Positions 57,246 through 64,000 of a stretch of DNA of 64,000 bases are shown here, in pieces; the stretch's first letter is position 1; each line of letters starts with the position of its first letter. Origin of the DNA: Pseudoduganella violaceinigra DSM 15887 (GTDB lineage: Bacteria; Pseudomonadota; Gammaproteobacteria; Burkholderiales; Burkholderiaceae_D); NCBI RefSeq assembly GCF_000425385.1, contig NZ_AUDI01000004.1:62001-126000 (forward strand). The letters are read 5' to 3'. The notes beneath the pieces are model-generated. The model ran no database searches, was not told where the DNA came from, and saw only the letters and a list, made by a program, of their open reading frames with translations. The translations under genes and the position numbers were made by a program.

Positions 57246-57827
57246 GCCAATGCAGCCGTGCTGTAGTTGATAGGACGCAATGAAGGACAAGCTGGTCAGT
57301 CGCTGCGCGGAAGGCAAAGGCCACGCTTGGTTCGTTCGCGGGCTACGTAGCGCGCGCCTTGCGGCGCTTGGCGCCGCGCTCCGCCATCAGTCAGTGAACT
57401 ACAGCAAAGGCACAGCCCCTCCGGGGGAAATTGGCCGCTGCGCGGCCAATTGTCACATAACGCGGCATTCTGCAAAATCGCCCCCTTCGCTACGCTGCGC
57501 TTCGCTACTTGGGTCGATCGCTCCGGCTTCGCCTACGTGCCCTTCGGGTTTACGGAATAGGCGTTATGTCTCGCGCCCCTGCGCGGCTGCCAAGCCATAG
57601 TGTGCGCCTTGAGGGCGCATCAAGCGGTCAGCGTCACGGCGTGCGCGCCTATGGCGCTTACGGCCGCGCGTTGCCTTCAGTCCACTGAACACGTAACATT
57701 CCCTTTAGCACGGAGCGCACAAATGCGCACGCCCATTTGCTTGTCCGCCTCCGCCGCCGTCAGTCGATCCACCGCAAAAGCTCGTGGCTATGGCACCGTT
57801 GTCAAAAGTGGCGGAGCAGTCGTCTAT
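57246..57827. other. GC-rich non-coding region rich in inverted repeats
   Basis: No credible gene is seen in these 582 bases. They contain several hairpins, including AATTGGCCGC/GCGGCCAATT at 57429-57451 with a TGC loop, short direct repeats such as CTTCGCTAC (twice within 57486-57508), and the attC-like structure described separately. The sharp change from low-GC genes to GC-rich repeats resembles the spacing DNA of gene cassettes. Confidence 0.5.
57455..57569. repeat. attC-like long imperfect palindrome
   Basis: ACATAACGC (57455-57463) is exactly inverted as GCGTTATGT (57561-57569). Just inside, GGCATTC and GGAATAG pair with one unpaired base, as the L'' and L' boxes of integron attC sites do. 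The 115-base span and GC-rich centre fit attC dimensions. The outer heptamers ACATAAC and GTTATGT differ from the consensus RYYYAAC/GTTRRRY at one position each. No integrase gene is in the window. Confidence 0.4.
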
Positions 57828-58154
57828 TTAGCTACCACTGGTCCAGCGGCTGAAAGGCTCCATGCTGACGCCTGGAGGGACGTACCATTTCTTCCTTGCC
57901 GCATCCCATCGCGCACCAAGGCGTTTCGCCTCGTCTTTTTCGGCGTACGGTACGTTTAAAATCGTTCCTTTCGATACCTTCGCAGCTGGCGGAGCAGAAG
58001 CCTGCACCTCCTTGGCAAACGTTTCCGTGGTCCAGGAGGGGGCGGCGTCACATGGGACTTCAGTACCATCGTTCGATACGCTCACCCAACGATCGCCAGC
58101 CTCGCTGCTGATTCGTTTCACGTAAGGGGGATCAAAGGGCACAGTTGGATACAT
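57828..58154 (-). CDS. DUF5710-domain protein
   Basis: This protein of 108 residues has a C-terminal DUF5710 module: ILNVPYAEKDEAKRLGARWD followed by AARKKWYVPPGVSMEPFSRW. This small domain is found in plasmid primases, conjugation and mobile-element proteins and may bind DNA. The N-terminal part is Ser/Thr/Pro-rich without a clear domain. The start could be 58154 (MYPTVPFDPP) or 58205. It lies opposite to the neighbouring island genes. Confidence 0.7.
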   Translation of the reverse strand: MYPTVPFDPPYVKRISSEAGDRWVSVSNDGTEVPCDAAPSWTTETFAKEVQASAPPAAKVSKGTILNVPYAEKDEAKRLGARWDAARKKWYVPPGVSMEPFSRWTSGS

Positions 58155-58269
58155 GCTTGAACAGTCGAATATTTGCGTAAAATCTGGCACTCGCTGACAC
58201 AGCAAACGAAATGCTCTAGTATCGGATCAGCTGGCATTCTACCGAAGTTCACGTTTCACGGGGAATCGT

Positions 58270-58917
58270 ATGAAAGTGGCCTCCGCACGTCCGACTCCGC
58301 CGCCGGCCTTTGTGGCGAAAAATACGCTTCCGCAAATTCCCCAGCCAGCGACGGGCAGGCCAATGCAGTTGAAATCCTTGTCGACACCGGCAGGCACTCT
58401 GACGACTGTACTGGCTTCGCGGACTGGGGTGATCCAGCGCTCTGAAATGTCGGCAAAAGAGAAGCTTGCAGCGAAAAATGCTGCTGCGAAAGCGCTAAAG
58501 GAACAGGCAAAGTTAGAGTCTGGACAGAAGGCCGTGGCGGAAGCCAAGGCCAAACGCCAGGCAAAATATCTCAAGAAGTTGCCTCATCTTGCGGGCGAGG
58601 AAGTGAATGGCGAACTCCAAGGCGGGCACTTGATCAGTTCGATGAAAAAGGCGCATCCAAACGGCATTTGGCTCAGCAGGGCTCCCGACCATAACAATCC
58701 ATGGGCCGCGTATTGGACCGACGATCTCAATCGGGCAAAGTACAAATGGAGCACATTTTTCCCTGGTAGCTGGACTGAGAGCGATGCCCTCGGCCTGGCG
58801 ACAGGCACCACTGACGCGCCATTTGAGATCTTTGAAGCCGACAACACCATGTACCCGCTCATGGGAAAGCAGGCGGCCCCGCCGCAGCCGGCAAAGACCG
58901 CAATGCAAAAAGCATGA
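58270..58917 (+). CDS. Toxin-like protein with Pro-rich leader and VIQR motif
   Basis: This 215-residue protein has a disordered Pro/Thr-rich start (about 1-50; PTPPPAFVAKNTLPQIPQPA), then RTGVIQRSEMS, a Lys/Ala-rich helix (about 60-105), and a compact C-terminal domain containing ELQGGHLISSMKKAHPNGIW, PDHNNPWAAYWTDDLN and WTESDALGLATGTT. VIQR-type motifs and Pro-rich leaders occur in cargo of extracellular contractile injection systems and other polymorphic toxins; the GGHL...HP arrangement looks enzymatic. This is a pattern judgement. No secretion genes are nearby and no immunity gene is evident. Confidence 0.6.
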   Translation: MKVASARPTPPPAFVAKNTLPQIPQPATGRPMQLKSLSTPAGTLTTVLASRTGVIQRSEMSAKEKLAAKNAAAKALKEQAKLESGQKAVAEAKAKRQAKYLKKLPHLAGEEVNGELQGGHLISSMKKAHPNGIWLSRAPDHNNPWAAYWTDDLNRAKYKWSTFFPGSWTESDALGLATGTTDAPFEIFEADNTMYPLMGKQAAPPQPAKTAMQKA

Positions 58918-58937
58918 TCAGACCAGCCGACGACAGC

Positions 58938-59321
58938 CTAGCCGGACGATAGCGCCGAGAACGCGTCCAGCAGCGCGCGGGCGCGGAAGGGCTTCAGCAC
59001 GATGCGGTTGATGCCTCGTTCGCGCAACGCTGTCAGCAGAGTCTCGTCGCAGCGCGATGCCAGCACGGCCAGCGGAATGCGCGGGCGGCTTGCGCTTTGG
59101 CCCTGGCGCACCAGGTCCAGCAGCGACAGGTCGAAGGCATCGCCTGCATCGATAGAAATCAAAGCGCCGTGAAAGGCGCGTTGGCCCAGCATCTGGCGGG
59201 CCAGCGACGTGCTGGCGGCTTCCTGCACTTCGGCCAGACCCATTGAACGCGCGGTGAGCGCCACCGTGCGGCGCAGGACGCTTTCCGGTTCCACCAGCAG
59301 CATTTGCTTGAGCTCAGCCAC
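58938..59321 (-). CDS. Degenerate receiver-domain protein
   Basis: This 127-residue stand-alone domain has the receiver fold (MLLVEPESVLRRTVALTARS; LISIDAGDAFDLSLLDLVRQ; IPLAVLASR; RIVLKPFRARALLDAF). The paired acidic residues that bind Mg are replaced by Glu-Pro-Glu, while an Asp after the third strand and the C-terminal Lys-Pro remain. It may not be phosphorylated normally. Its start overlaps the end of the GAF gene by eight bases, so the two form a unit. Confidence 0.78.
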   Translation of the reverse strand: MAELKQMLLVEPESVLRRTVALTARSMGLAEVQEAASTSLARQMLGQRAFHGALISIDAGDAFDLSLLDLVRQGQSASRPRIPLAVLASRCDETLLTALRERGINRIVLKPFRARALLDAFSALSSG

Positions 59322-59808
59322 GGCTGGTCTCCAGTTCCTGGATCACCAGGCTACGCAAGGTGGATAGGATGGCCAGCTCCATTTCATCGAGTTTGCGTGG
59401 ACGCGTGTCGATGATGCACAAGGTGCCCAGCGCGTAGCCATTGGACAGGATCAGCGGCGCACCGGCATAGAAGCGGATGAACGGCGCCCCTGTCACCAAC
59501 GGGTTGTCGGCGAAGCGCGGGTCCAGCAGGGCGTCTTCCACCACCATGATTTCCGCACGCATGATGGCGTGGCCGCAGAAGGAGATGTCCCGTCCCGTTT
59601 CGCAAGTCGTTCCCAGACCGACTGCAGCTTTGAACCACTGCCGGTCGGTATCGAGCAGGGAGATCAAGGCGATCGGAACCTCAAATTCCTGGGCCGCGAA
59701 TTCAACGATTTTATCGAAGCGTTCTTCGGGCGGCGTGTCGAGCAGCAGCAAGGCATACAAGGCAGCCAGGCGCTCGGCTTCATTCGAAGGAGTAGGGGCA
59801 AGGAGCAT
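59314..59808 (-). CDS. GAF-domain protein
   Basis: This 164-residue protein is one GAF domain of the type often placed before histidine kinases or GGDEF domains: NEAERLAALYALLLLDTPPEERFDKIVEFA, then VPIALISLLDTDRQWFKAAVGL, RDISFCGHAIM, FYAGAPLILSNGYALGTLCI. The Cys-Gly-His in SFCGHAI is typical. No output domain follows; the overlapping receiver-like gene is the probable partner. Start taken at ATG 59808; no strong ribosome site. Confidence 0.82.
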   Translation of the reverse strand: MLLAPTPSNEAERLAALYALLLLDTPPEERFDKIVEFAAQEFEVPIALISLLDTDRQWFKAAVGLGTTCETGRDISFCGHAIMRAEIMVVEDALLDPRFADNPLVTGAPFIRFYAGAPLILSNGYALGTLCIIDTRPRKLDEMELAILSTLRSLVIQELETSRG

Positions 59809-59900
59809 GGTAAGGCAAATGTAGCACGCTTCAATTTTTGCGCCTATTCTTTTGGATTTCTGGCAAGATTTGACGCAACACAATAAAAATGGGGGAGGCG

Positions 59901-62285
59901 ATGACGAAGTGGCTGAAACGTCTTGCGGTCGCAGTATTGGCGCTGTTGCTGCTCACCGTGCTTGCGCTGTGGTTTTTCCTGCGCGGCAGCCTGGCTCAGC
60001 TCGATGGCAAGCGCAATGCGCCGGAGCTGGCAGCGAATGTGACTGTCACCCGGGATGACCTGGGCGTGCCCTCCATATCTGGCAGCGATCGCAACGACGT
60101 GGCTTATGCGACCGGCTTTGTGCATGCCCAGGACCGCTTTTTTCAGATGGATCTGCTGCGCCGCATGCCGTCCGGCGAACTTTCCGAGCTGTTTGGCGAG
60201 AAGGCGCTGGAGACCGATCGCGTCAACCGCCTGCACCGCTTTCGTGTCCGCGCGACGCTGGCCGTCCAATCGATGCCTGCCGGTGACCGCCAACTGCTGG
60301 AACGGTATACGGCGGGCATCAACGATGGTTTGAACGCGCTCGGCAACCGTCCTTTCGAATATGGCCTGGTCGGCGTTGCGCCGCGCCCCTGGGCTTTGGA
60401 GGATTCCTACCTGGTGGCGTGGGCGATGTATATTGATCTGCAAGTGACTGGCATTGGCCGCGAGCTGGCGCGCGGCTGGCTGAAAGAACATGCAAACCAG
60501 GAGCAGCTCGCCTTCCTCCTGCCCGGGAGCACGCAATGGGATGCGCCACTGGATGCCGCCAGCCCGCCCGCTCCCGACGCGCCAATCCCGGCCCGTGCGC
60601 CTGATTGGTGGGGCAAGGGTGTTGCCAAGGAACCGGCCACGCTGGCCGCTGCCGCGTTTGTCGACGGCGTTGGCAGCAATAACGGTGCGGTGGCGGGCAG
60701 CCGCAGCCGCGCCGGCGGCGCCATCGTGTCCGACGATATGCACTTGGGGATAAAGCTGCCAAGCACCTGGTACCGCTTGTTGTTGCAGGTGCCGGGCCCG
60801 CATGGCAGCACGCGCCGCGTTGTCGGCGTCAGCATCCCGGGTGTGCCGGCCGTAGTCGCGGGCAGCAATGGCGATGTGGCCTGGGGCTTTACCAACAGCT
60901 ATGGCGACTATATCGACCTGGTGGAGGTCGGCGCGGCCAAGGACCGGCCCGGCCAGGCCAAGCTGCCGGGTGGTTGGGAGACACCGGTCGAGCATGCGGA
61001 AACCATCCTGGTAAAAGGCCAGGCGCCGGTCAGCCTGAAGGTGCGCGAGACTTCGCTGGGCCCGATCCTGCAGTCCGGCGGGCGTGAATATGCGGTGCAC
61101 TGGGTGGCGCATGAACCCGGCGCCGTCAACATGACGCTGCGGCATATGGAGGAGGCGGGCAACGTGGCCGAAGCGCTGGCGCTGGCGCCGAAGATCGGCA
61201 TGCCGGCGCAGAACCTGGTGGTCGGCGACAGGAGCGGCAATATCGGTTGGACCATCGTCGGCCCCTTGCCGCAGCGTCCCGCGGCGCCGGTCGACGCAAG
61301 CTATCCGCTGTCGGCCAATGGCAGTACGCGCGGCTGGCAAGGCTTGCTGCCGGCGGCATCCTATCCTTCCGTACGCAACCCGGCGGCCGGCCAGCTGGTG
61401 ACAGCCAACAGCCGTCAGTTGCTTGGCGCCGACGCGGCCAAACTCGGCGACGGCGGGTTCGACCTGGGGGCCCGCACCAGCCAGGCGCGCGACGGACTGG
61501 CAGCGCTGGGCGAGAAGACCGACGAGCAGGGCGTCTTTAACGTCATGCTGGATGACCGCGCCCTGTTCATCTCGACATGGCGCGACCGGGCCCTGGCCGT
61601 ACTCGATGCGGAAGCTGTGAAAGGCAAGCCGCGGCGCGCCGAGCTGGCCCGTCTGCTGAAGGACAGCTGGAATGGTCACGCCAGCGTGGATTCGGTGTCT
61701 TACCGCGCCAGCCGCGCATTTATGTGGTCGCTGTATGAATTGCTGTATGGCGGCGCCAATATGGAGCTGGCCAAGTTGAACAAGGATGCCACTATGCGCG
61801 CCGCATCGAGCCGCTGGCCGGTGGTGCTGGGGCGCCTACTGGACGAACAGCCTGGCGCCTGGCTGCCCCAAGGGTATGCAAGCTGGAAGGCGCTGCAGGT
61901 GGCGGCGCTGGACCGCACCATCGAGCATCTGGCGCCGGATGGCAAGCCGCTCGCATCGGCCACCTGGGGCGCGCGCAACACGGCCGCCGTTGCACACCCG
62001 ATCGCCGGTGCTGTGCCGGCGTTGAGAAAGTGGCTGAGCGTGCCGCCCGATCAACTGCCCGGCGATAGCAATATGCCGCGTGTGGCGGGGCCGGCGTACG
62101 GGCAGTCCGAACGCATGGCCGTGTCGCCGGGGCGCGAGGAGCAAGGCTTGTTCAATATGCCGGGCGGCCAAAGCGGCCACCCGCTCTCGCCATTCTTCCT
62201 GGCCGGCCATGCCGACTGGGTGGCGGGCAAGCCAATGCCTTTTTTGCCGGGACCAGCAAGGCACACACTGACATTCGTTAAATAG
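59901..62285 (+). CDS. Penicillin acylase family (Ntn) amidohydrolase
   Basis: This protein of about 794 residues has an N-terminal membrane anchor or signal (MTKWLKRLAVAVLALLLLTV), an alpha chain region (FVHAQDRFFQMDLLRRMPSGELSELFG), a spacer, and a beta chain beginning at the nucleophile S259 in VDGVGSNNGAVAG. Self-cleavage before this Ser yields the active enzyme. It resembles penicillin G acylases and acyl-homoserine-lactone acylases, so quorum-signal or cyclic amide hydrolysis in the periplasm is likely. An ATG 12 bases earlier (59889) is possible; the GGGGGAGG run lies between them. Confidence 0.92.
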   Translation: MTKWLKRLAVAVLALLLLTVLALWFFLRGSLAQLDGKRNAPELAANVTVTRDDLGVPSISGSDRNDVAYATGFVHAQDRFFQMDLLRRMPSGELSELFGEKALETDRVNRLHRFRVRATLAVQSMPAGDRQLLERYTAGINDGLNALGNRPFEYGLVGVAPRPWALEDSYLVAWAMYIDLQVTGIGRELARGWLKEHANQEQLAFLLPGSTQWDAPLDAASPPAPDAPIPARAPDWWGKGVAKEPATLAAAAFVDGVGSNNGAVAGSRSRAGGAIVSDDMHLGIKLPSTWYRLLLQVPGPHGSTRRVVGVSIPGVPAVVAGSNGDVAWGFTNSYGDYIDLVEVGAAKDRPGQAKLPGGWETPVEHAETILVKGQAPVSLKVRETSLGPILQSGGREYAVHWVAHEPGAVNMTLRHMEEAGNVAEALALAPKIGMPAQNLVVGDRSGNIGWTIVGPLPQRPAAPVDASYPLSANGSTRGWQGLLPAASYPSVRNPAAGQLVTANSRQLLGADAAKLGDGGFDLGARTSQARDGLAALGEKTDEQGVFNVMLDDRALFISTWRDRALAVLDAEAVKGKPRRAELARLLKDSWNGHASVDSVSYRASRAFMWSLYELLYGGANMELAKLNKDATMRAASSRWPVVLGRLLDEQPGAWLPQGYASWKALQVAALDRTIEHLAPDGKPLASATWGARNTAAVAHPIAGAVPALRKWLSVPPDQLPGDSNMPRVAGPAYGQSERMAVSPGREEQGLFNMPGGQSGHPLSPFFLAGHADWVAGKPMPFLPGPARHTLTFVK

Positions 62286-62357
62286 TTTGCATGCACTTGT
62301 TTGGGGTGCATAATGGAGTTTCGACTCCGAGCAGGTCCGCTATAGATGAGGCAAGCA

Positions 62358-63287
62358 ATGATGAACGATTTTGCGGCCGCTTCCAAGGCTACCATGCAGT
62401 TCTTGCGGCAACGCCTGGGCTTCAAGCTTTGGATGGTCACCCGCACCGACGGGAAAGACTGGATTGTGCTGTTTGCCGACGACCATGGTTATGGCGTCAA
62501 GGCAGGCGACGTTTTCAATTGGGCCGAAACATTGTGTTCGCGCATGGTGGAAGGGCAAGGTCCGCACATCGCTCCCGACATCGCGAGCGAACCGGCCTAT
62601 GCCCAGGCCCCGATTACCGGAAAGATCGCGGCGGGCGCGTATGTCGGCGTGCCGCTGCGGCGGGCCGACGGCACCCTGTTCGGTACCTTGTGCGCCGTCG
62701 ATCCCGAGCCGCAGCCAGAGCGCATCCGGGAAGACCAGGATATGGTCGTTCTAATGGGCGAGCTGCTTGGCGGCCTGCTGGAAGCCGAATTGGCCAATAC
62801 CGAGGCGGTGCGCAAGGTGGAACGGCTGGATGTCGACAGTACACGCGATGAACTGACCGGCCTATACAACCGCCGCGGCTGGGAAATGCTCATGTTGCGC
62901 GAGGAGGAACGCTGCCGCCGCTACGGCCATCCGGCCTGCGTGGTGTCGATCGACCTGGACGACCTCAAGTTTTACAACGATACCCAGGGCTTCGCTTCCG
63001 GCGACGCGTTGTTGATCCGTTGCAGCAAGGCCTTGAAGGAAGTCACGCGCGGCTCCGATGTGGTGGCGCGCATGGGGGGCGACGAGTTTGCCATGCTGAT
63101 GGTGGAGTGCGACTATTTCGATGCCCAGGCCATGCTGCTGCGCGTGCAGGAAACGCTGGCCGGCTACGATGTGCGGGCCTCGATCGGCATGGCGATGCGC
63201 AAACCCGGCATCGACATGGAGGAAGCCCTCGCCATTGCCGATGCCGAGATGTACCGCGCCAAGCGCTCACGCAAGGTGCTGAACTAA
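62358..63287 (+). CDS. GAF-GGDEF diguanylate cyclase
   Basis: This soluble protein of about 309 residues has a GAF domain (about 5-145; WMVTRTDGKDWIVLFADDHG; YVGVPLRRADGTLFGTLCAVD) and a GGDEF domain (about 160-305) with MGGDEFAML intact. RGSD five residues before the motif is the feedback I-site. It should synthesise c-di-GMP in response to a GAF ligand. An ATG at 62346 (MRQAMM) is an alternative; TGAGG before 62358 favours the later one. Its 3' end overlaps the convergent acyltransferase by 21 bases. Confidence 0.9.
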   Translation: MMNDFAAASKATMQFLRQRLGFKLWMVTRTDGKDWIVLFADDHGYGVKAGDVFNWAETLCSRMVEGQGPHIAPDIASEPAYAQAPITGKIAAGAYVGVPLRRADGTLFGTLCAVDPEPQPERIREDQDMVVLMGELLGGLLEAELANTEAVRKVERLDVDSTRDELTGLYNRRGWEMLMLREEERCRRYGHPACVVSIDLDDLKFYNDTQGFASGDALLIRCSKALKEVTRGSDVVARMGGDEFAMLMVECDYFDAQAMLLRVQETLAGYDVRASIGMAMRKPGIDMEEALAIADAEMYRAKRSRKVLN

Positions 63288-64000
63288 TCCTTCCTGCGCG
63301 GCGGGCTTCGCGCCCGCCGTCTTCCCGACGCCGAGCAGCGGCTGCAGCAGCGGTACGCGGCGTACTATTTCAAACACCCCGAAGCTGATCGCCAGGGTCA
63401 GTACGACGATCAGCACGCCTTCCGTGGCCGGCGGCAGGCCGGCGGCGCGCAAGCCCATCGCCAGGCAGACGATCAGGGTCTGGTGCAGGATGTAGACCGG
63501 GAACACGGCCTGGGTCAGGTAGCGGCGCTTGGCGCTGTCGAAATTCAGGTGGCGATGACCGAAACCGCATGCGGCGGCGATGCCGCTCCACTGGCACAGG
63601 GCGTAGCAGGTGCGGGCCAGCGGCAGCCAGTTGGCGAATTCCTCGCCGACCGCGGAGTAGCAGACGATGGCGGCCCAGCTTGCGAGGAAGAAGCCCAGTG
63701 CGGCGAAGCGGGCGTCTTCCAGGCGTTGCCAGAAGTCGCCTTGGCGCGCCATGGCGGCGCCCAGCAGGAAAGCCGGCAGGCTCATGGCGTGGTTATGCCA
63801 GTCCGCCGTCAGGTTGTGCGTGTGCGGCCAGTGCGACAGCAGCAGAATGCGGCCCAGTGCTAGAAAGACGACGGGCAGGGCGAACAGCTTCCAGCCTTGC
63901 AGCTGGTTCAACAGCCAGTTGCCCGCGGCCTGCATGCGGCGGCTGCCGATGGCGGCCAGGATCAGGGTGTAGACCCAGAGGTAGGGCAGGAACCAGAGAT
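63267..64000 (-). CDS. Acyltransferase family 3 membrane protein (5' end outside window)
   Basis: The frame is open from the window edge (reading LWFLPYLWVYTLILAAIGSR) to a stop at 63267. Multiple helices follow (LFALPVVFLALGRILLLSHW; FLLGAAMARQGDFW; FALGFFLASWAAIV-like segments; FPVYILHQTLIVCLAMGL). The WFL start and the HQT near the C-terminus are typical of acyltransferase-3/OpgC-like proteins that O-acylate surface sugars. The N-terminal catalytic His part lies beyond the window. Confidence 0.82.
   Translation of the reverse strand, partial: LWFLPYLWVYTLILAAIGSRRMQAAGNWLLNQLQGWKLFALPVVFLALGRILLLSHWPHTHNLTADWHNHAMSLPAFLLGAAMARQGDFWQRLEDARFAALGFFLASWAAIVCYSAVGEEFANWLPLARTCYALCQWSGIAAACGFGHRHLNFDSAKRRYLTQAVFPVYILHQTLIVCLAMGLRAAGLPPATEGVLIVVLTLAISFGVFEIVRRVPLLQPLLGVGKTAGAKPAAQEGLVQHLA

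Noticed and set aside
57486-57508. Short direct repeats CTTCGCTAC considered as a CRISPR or phage attachment signal
   Set aside because: Only two nine-base copies with a five-to-six-base gap; no array, spacer pattern or integrase.
1-64000. Search for tRNA, rRNA, CRISPR arrays, transposases and riboswitches by eye
   Set aside because: None could be supported; a covariance-model scan would be needed to exclude small RNAs.

Overview
The window is high-GC, gene-dense DNA from a Gram-negative bacterium, most likely a betaproteobacterium of the Oxalobacteraceae (Massilia, Duganella or Janthinobacterium type). This placement is inferred from gene content: a PEP-CTERM exoprotein, a CzcCBA metal efflux pump, several PAS/GGDEF/EAL proteins, a DUF3422 membrane protein, and a dispersed short repeat with long terminal inverted repeats. 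No rRNA, tRNA, CRISPR array, transposase or integrase gene was seen.

Layout. 0-10.7 kb: a CusF-like metal-binding protein, an Lrp regulator divergent from hppD, a lone toxin-like ORF, a frameshifted universal stress protein, and a czcI-czcCBA efflux operon ending against a convergent LysR gene. 10.7-21.5 kb: an Old Yellow Enzyme reductase, small exported proteins, a chloramphenicol-acetyltransferase-like enzyme, a GFA protein, DUF4832 and DUF455 proteins, a DUF411 protein, a TetR gene and quinone/enone reductase sharing an identical operator, a GNAT enzyme and exonuclease III. 21.5-31.4 kb: an orphan ExbD, repeat copy 1, a PEP-CTERM protein, EamA and APC transporters, a porin with a PstS-like partner, a DUF5329 pair and a chemoreceptor. 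31.4-34.4 kb: a coupled three-gene operon encoding a secreted zinc phospholipase C-like enzyme, a parvulin foldase and an anchored helical protein, followed by repeat copy 2.

34.5-44 kb: an amino-acid permease coupled to an alpha/beta hydrolase, then a nucleotide/RNA group: a beta-CASP metallo-hydrolase, a PAS-GGDEF protein, an alpha-carbonic anhydrase, a thymidine/AMP phosphorylase-family enzyme and AMP nucleosidase. FNR/ANR-like boxes lie upstream of the beta-CASP gene and of the phosphorylase gene. A third lies between the broken uspA and czcI, suggesting an oxygen-responsive regulon. 44-55.6 kb: an L,D-transpeptidase coupled to a TPR protein, DUF3422 with an esterase-like lipoprotein, a GST with a flavin-binding protein, and a 1087-residue PAS-GGDEF-EAL-REC protein.

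55.7-58.9 kb is a lower-GC accessory island: a 38-codon ORF coupled to a membrane protein, a decayed gene, an attC-like GC-rich structure, a DUF5710 protein and a VIQR-containing toxin-like protein. 58.9-64 kb returns to core-like genes: a degenerate receiver with a GAF protein, a penicillin acylase homologue, a GAF-GGDEF protein and the 3' part of an acyltransferase. The least explained parts are the phospholipase/foldase/helper operon, the accessory island, and the repeat carrying FNR-like 14-mers.
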